Assembly: GCA_015489255.1 (NCBI GenBank)
Contig: WGAD01000129.1
Location: 1-14,744 of the forward strand
Direction of reading: 5' to 3'
Length of the DNA stretch: 14,744 nucleotides
From: Anaerolineales bacterium
GTDB taxonomy: Bacteria; Chloroflexota; Anaerolineae; Anaerolineales; Villigracilaceae
Part shown: piece after piece, positions 14,649 to 14,744 of the stretch
Layout: the number at the start of each line of letters is the position of its first letter
Position numbering within the stretch: position 1 is the first letter of the stretch
The notes under the pieces: model-generated
The model's input: the letters and a program-made list of their open reading frames with translations, nothing else
What the model was told of the DNA's origin: nothing
Databases searched by the model: none
Program-made: the position numbers and the translations under genes

Positions 14649-14649
14649 C

Positions 14650-14744
14650 TTACTTTTCAATCGCTGCCTTCAGCCGGCGGGCCAGTTGACCGAATTCTGG
14701 CGTGTAGCGCATGGCCTCCTGCCGCGGGCGGGACAGCGGGACGG
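14650..14744 (-). CDS. 3' end of a convergent minus-strand gene, unrecognised
   Basis: The minus strand has an open frame from the right edge to a TAA at 14650-14652, covering the last 31 residues or so of a protein ending RYTPEFGQLARRLKAAIEK. Codon use (CGC, CTG, GCC, GCG) resembles its neighbours, and its stop sits just past the operon terminator, as expected for a convergent gene. The tail looks helical and basic. Nothing allows a family assignment, and the fragment is short, so it could be chance. Confidence 0.45.
   Translation of the reverse strand, partial: VPLSRPRQEAMRYTPEFGQLARRLKAAIEK

Overview
The window looks like chromosomal DNA of a GC-rich member of the Chloroflexota, most likely class Anaerolineae. 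This is inferred from the gene set and its order (dnaN; a stand-alone PEP/pyruvate-binding protein; pdxS-pdxT; a Ycf45-like R3H ATPase beside tmk and gmk) and from the protein style. No 16S or other taxonomic marker is present, so the placement is tentative. There are no mobile elements, CRISPR arrays, tRNAs or rRNAs, and the genes are tightly packed.

Left arm (1-3306, all minus strand): comEC (DNA uptake channel), then a membrane-anchored DsbA-like thiol oxidoreductase, then the start of a deoxynucleoside kinase running off the left edge. comEC and the DsbA-like gene each have a -10 hexamer 6-7 bases before the ATG and no Shine-Dalgarno, which suggests leaderless mRNAs. The ComEC C-terminal metallo-beta-lactamase-like domain has lost its metal-binding motif.

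Centre: a 324-bp divergent intergenic region (3307-3630) separates comEC from dnaN (DNA polymerase sliding clamp). It holds both promoters and three DnaA-box-like 9-mers. dnaN ends in a strong terminator and is followed by a 780-aa PEP/pyruvate-binding-domain protein. That gene converges, with only 3 bp between stop codons, on a minus-strand soluble GAF histidine kinase.

Right arm (8453-14744): the 128-bp gap between the histidine kinase and pdxS carries a 14-bp perfect palindrome, GTTTCACGTGAAAC, which is the core of the chromosomal ParB-binding site parS. It lies across the -35 regions of the two divergent promoters. From pdxS onward, seven plus-strand genes form one apparent operon with gaps of -8 to +11 bp: pdxS, pdxT (PLP synthase), an unrecognised GNAT-like protein, the R3H/AAA ATPase, tmk, gmk and a rhomboid protease. 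It ends in a strong intrinsic terminator at 14620. The last ~95 bp hold the 3' end of a convergent minus-strand gene.

Taken together, dnaN, a parS site, DnaA-box-like sequences in a divergent intergenic region and genes mostly pointing away from that region suggest that the window lies close to the chromosomal replication origin. This is an inference that needs whole-genome skew and ParB data.
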